In this document: positions 6,588 through 6,613 of the stretch, piece after piece
Numbering within the stretch: the first letter of the stretch is position 1
Layout: each line of letters opens with the position of its first letter
From: Actinomycetes bacterium
Lineage (GTDB): Bacteria > Actinomycetota > Actinomycetes > Actinomycetales > Cellulomonadaceae
Assembly: GCA_023462275.1 (NCBI GenBank)
Contig: JAEWYD010000216.1
Location: 1-6,613 of the forward strand
Length of the DNA: 6,613 nucleotides
Direction: 5' to 3'
Position numbers and translations under genes: made by a program
The notes under the pieces: model-generated
Seen by the model: only the letters and a program-made list of their open reading frames with translations
Databases searched by the model: none
What the model was told of the DNA's origin: nothing

Positions 6588-6602
6588 GGGGGCGGCGCCC
6601 CC
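6588..6602 (+). other. G/C hairpin after the binding-protein gene
   Basis: GGGGGC (6588-6593) can pair with GCCCCC (6597-6602) over a 3-nt loop, 22 bases after the stop. Hairpins here often stabilise or attenuate the message so that the binding protein outnumbers the permeases. The right arm merges with a run of C, so several registers can pair. Role inferred only. Confidence 0.4.
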
Positions 6603-6611
6603 CCCCCCCCC
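6598..6611. repeat. Homopolymer run of 14 C
   Basis: Fourteen consecutive C residues lie at the window end, 32 bases after the binding-protein stop. Such a run is rare even in GC-rich DNA. It may be a true slippage-prone tract or an artefact of sequencing/assembly at a contig end. Confidence 0.9.
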
Positions 6612-6613
6612 GC

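Overview
This is high-GC DNA (GC-rich third codon positions, GTG starts, short intergenic gaps) from an actinobacterium. The gene content, with a GH39 and a GH95-like glycosidase and a sugar ABC importer under LacI-type control, suggests a plant-polysaccharide degrader. Cellulomonadaceae or Promicromonosporaceae would fit, but that is a guess from style and not from a marker gene.

Layout: (1) Positions 1-629, minus strand: the N-terminal part of a GH95-like glycoside hydrolase, cut by the window edge. (2) Positions 630-944: a divergent intergenic region with two perfect odd palindromes (CGAAAC-N-GTTTCG) and a likely promoter. (3) Positions 945-2579, plus: a cytoplasmic GH39 enzyme with both catalytic glutamates, followed by a strong GC hairpin. 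(4) Positions 2697-3716, plus: a LacI-family repressor, overlapping by 4 bases with (5) positions 3713-5284, plus: a double-domain sugar ABC ATPase of the YtfR type. (6) Positions 5285-5545: an intergenic region with a well-formed promoter whose start site is covered by a different, even LacI-type palindrome. (7) Positions 5546-6565, plus: a YtfQ-like lipoprotein sugar-binding protein. (8) Positions 6566-6613: a G/C hairpin and a run of 14 C at the window end. No permease is present; it would be expected just downstream.

How the parts fit: the lipoprotein captures a sugar outside the membrane, probably a furanose such as galactofuranose or L-arabinofuranose, and the ATPase powers its import through permeases outside the window. 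The two glycosidases have no signal peptide, so they probably trim imported oligosaccharides in the cytoplasm. Two different operator classes imply at least two regulatory inputs. The locus mostly consists of known families. Its most interesting aspect is the combination (GH95 + GH39 + furanose-type importer), which would match the L-galactose/xylose/arabinofuranose side chains of complex glucuronoarabinoxylan. That substrate assignment is a hypothesis. No mobile element, CRISPR array, tRNA or rRNA was seen.
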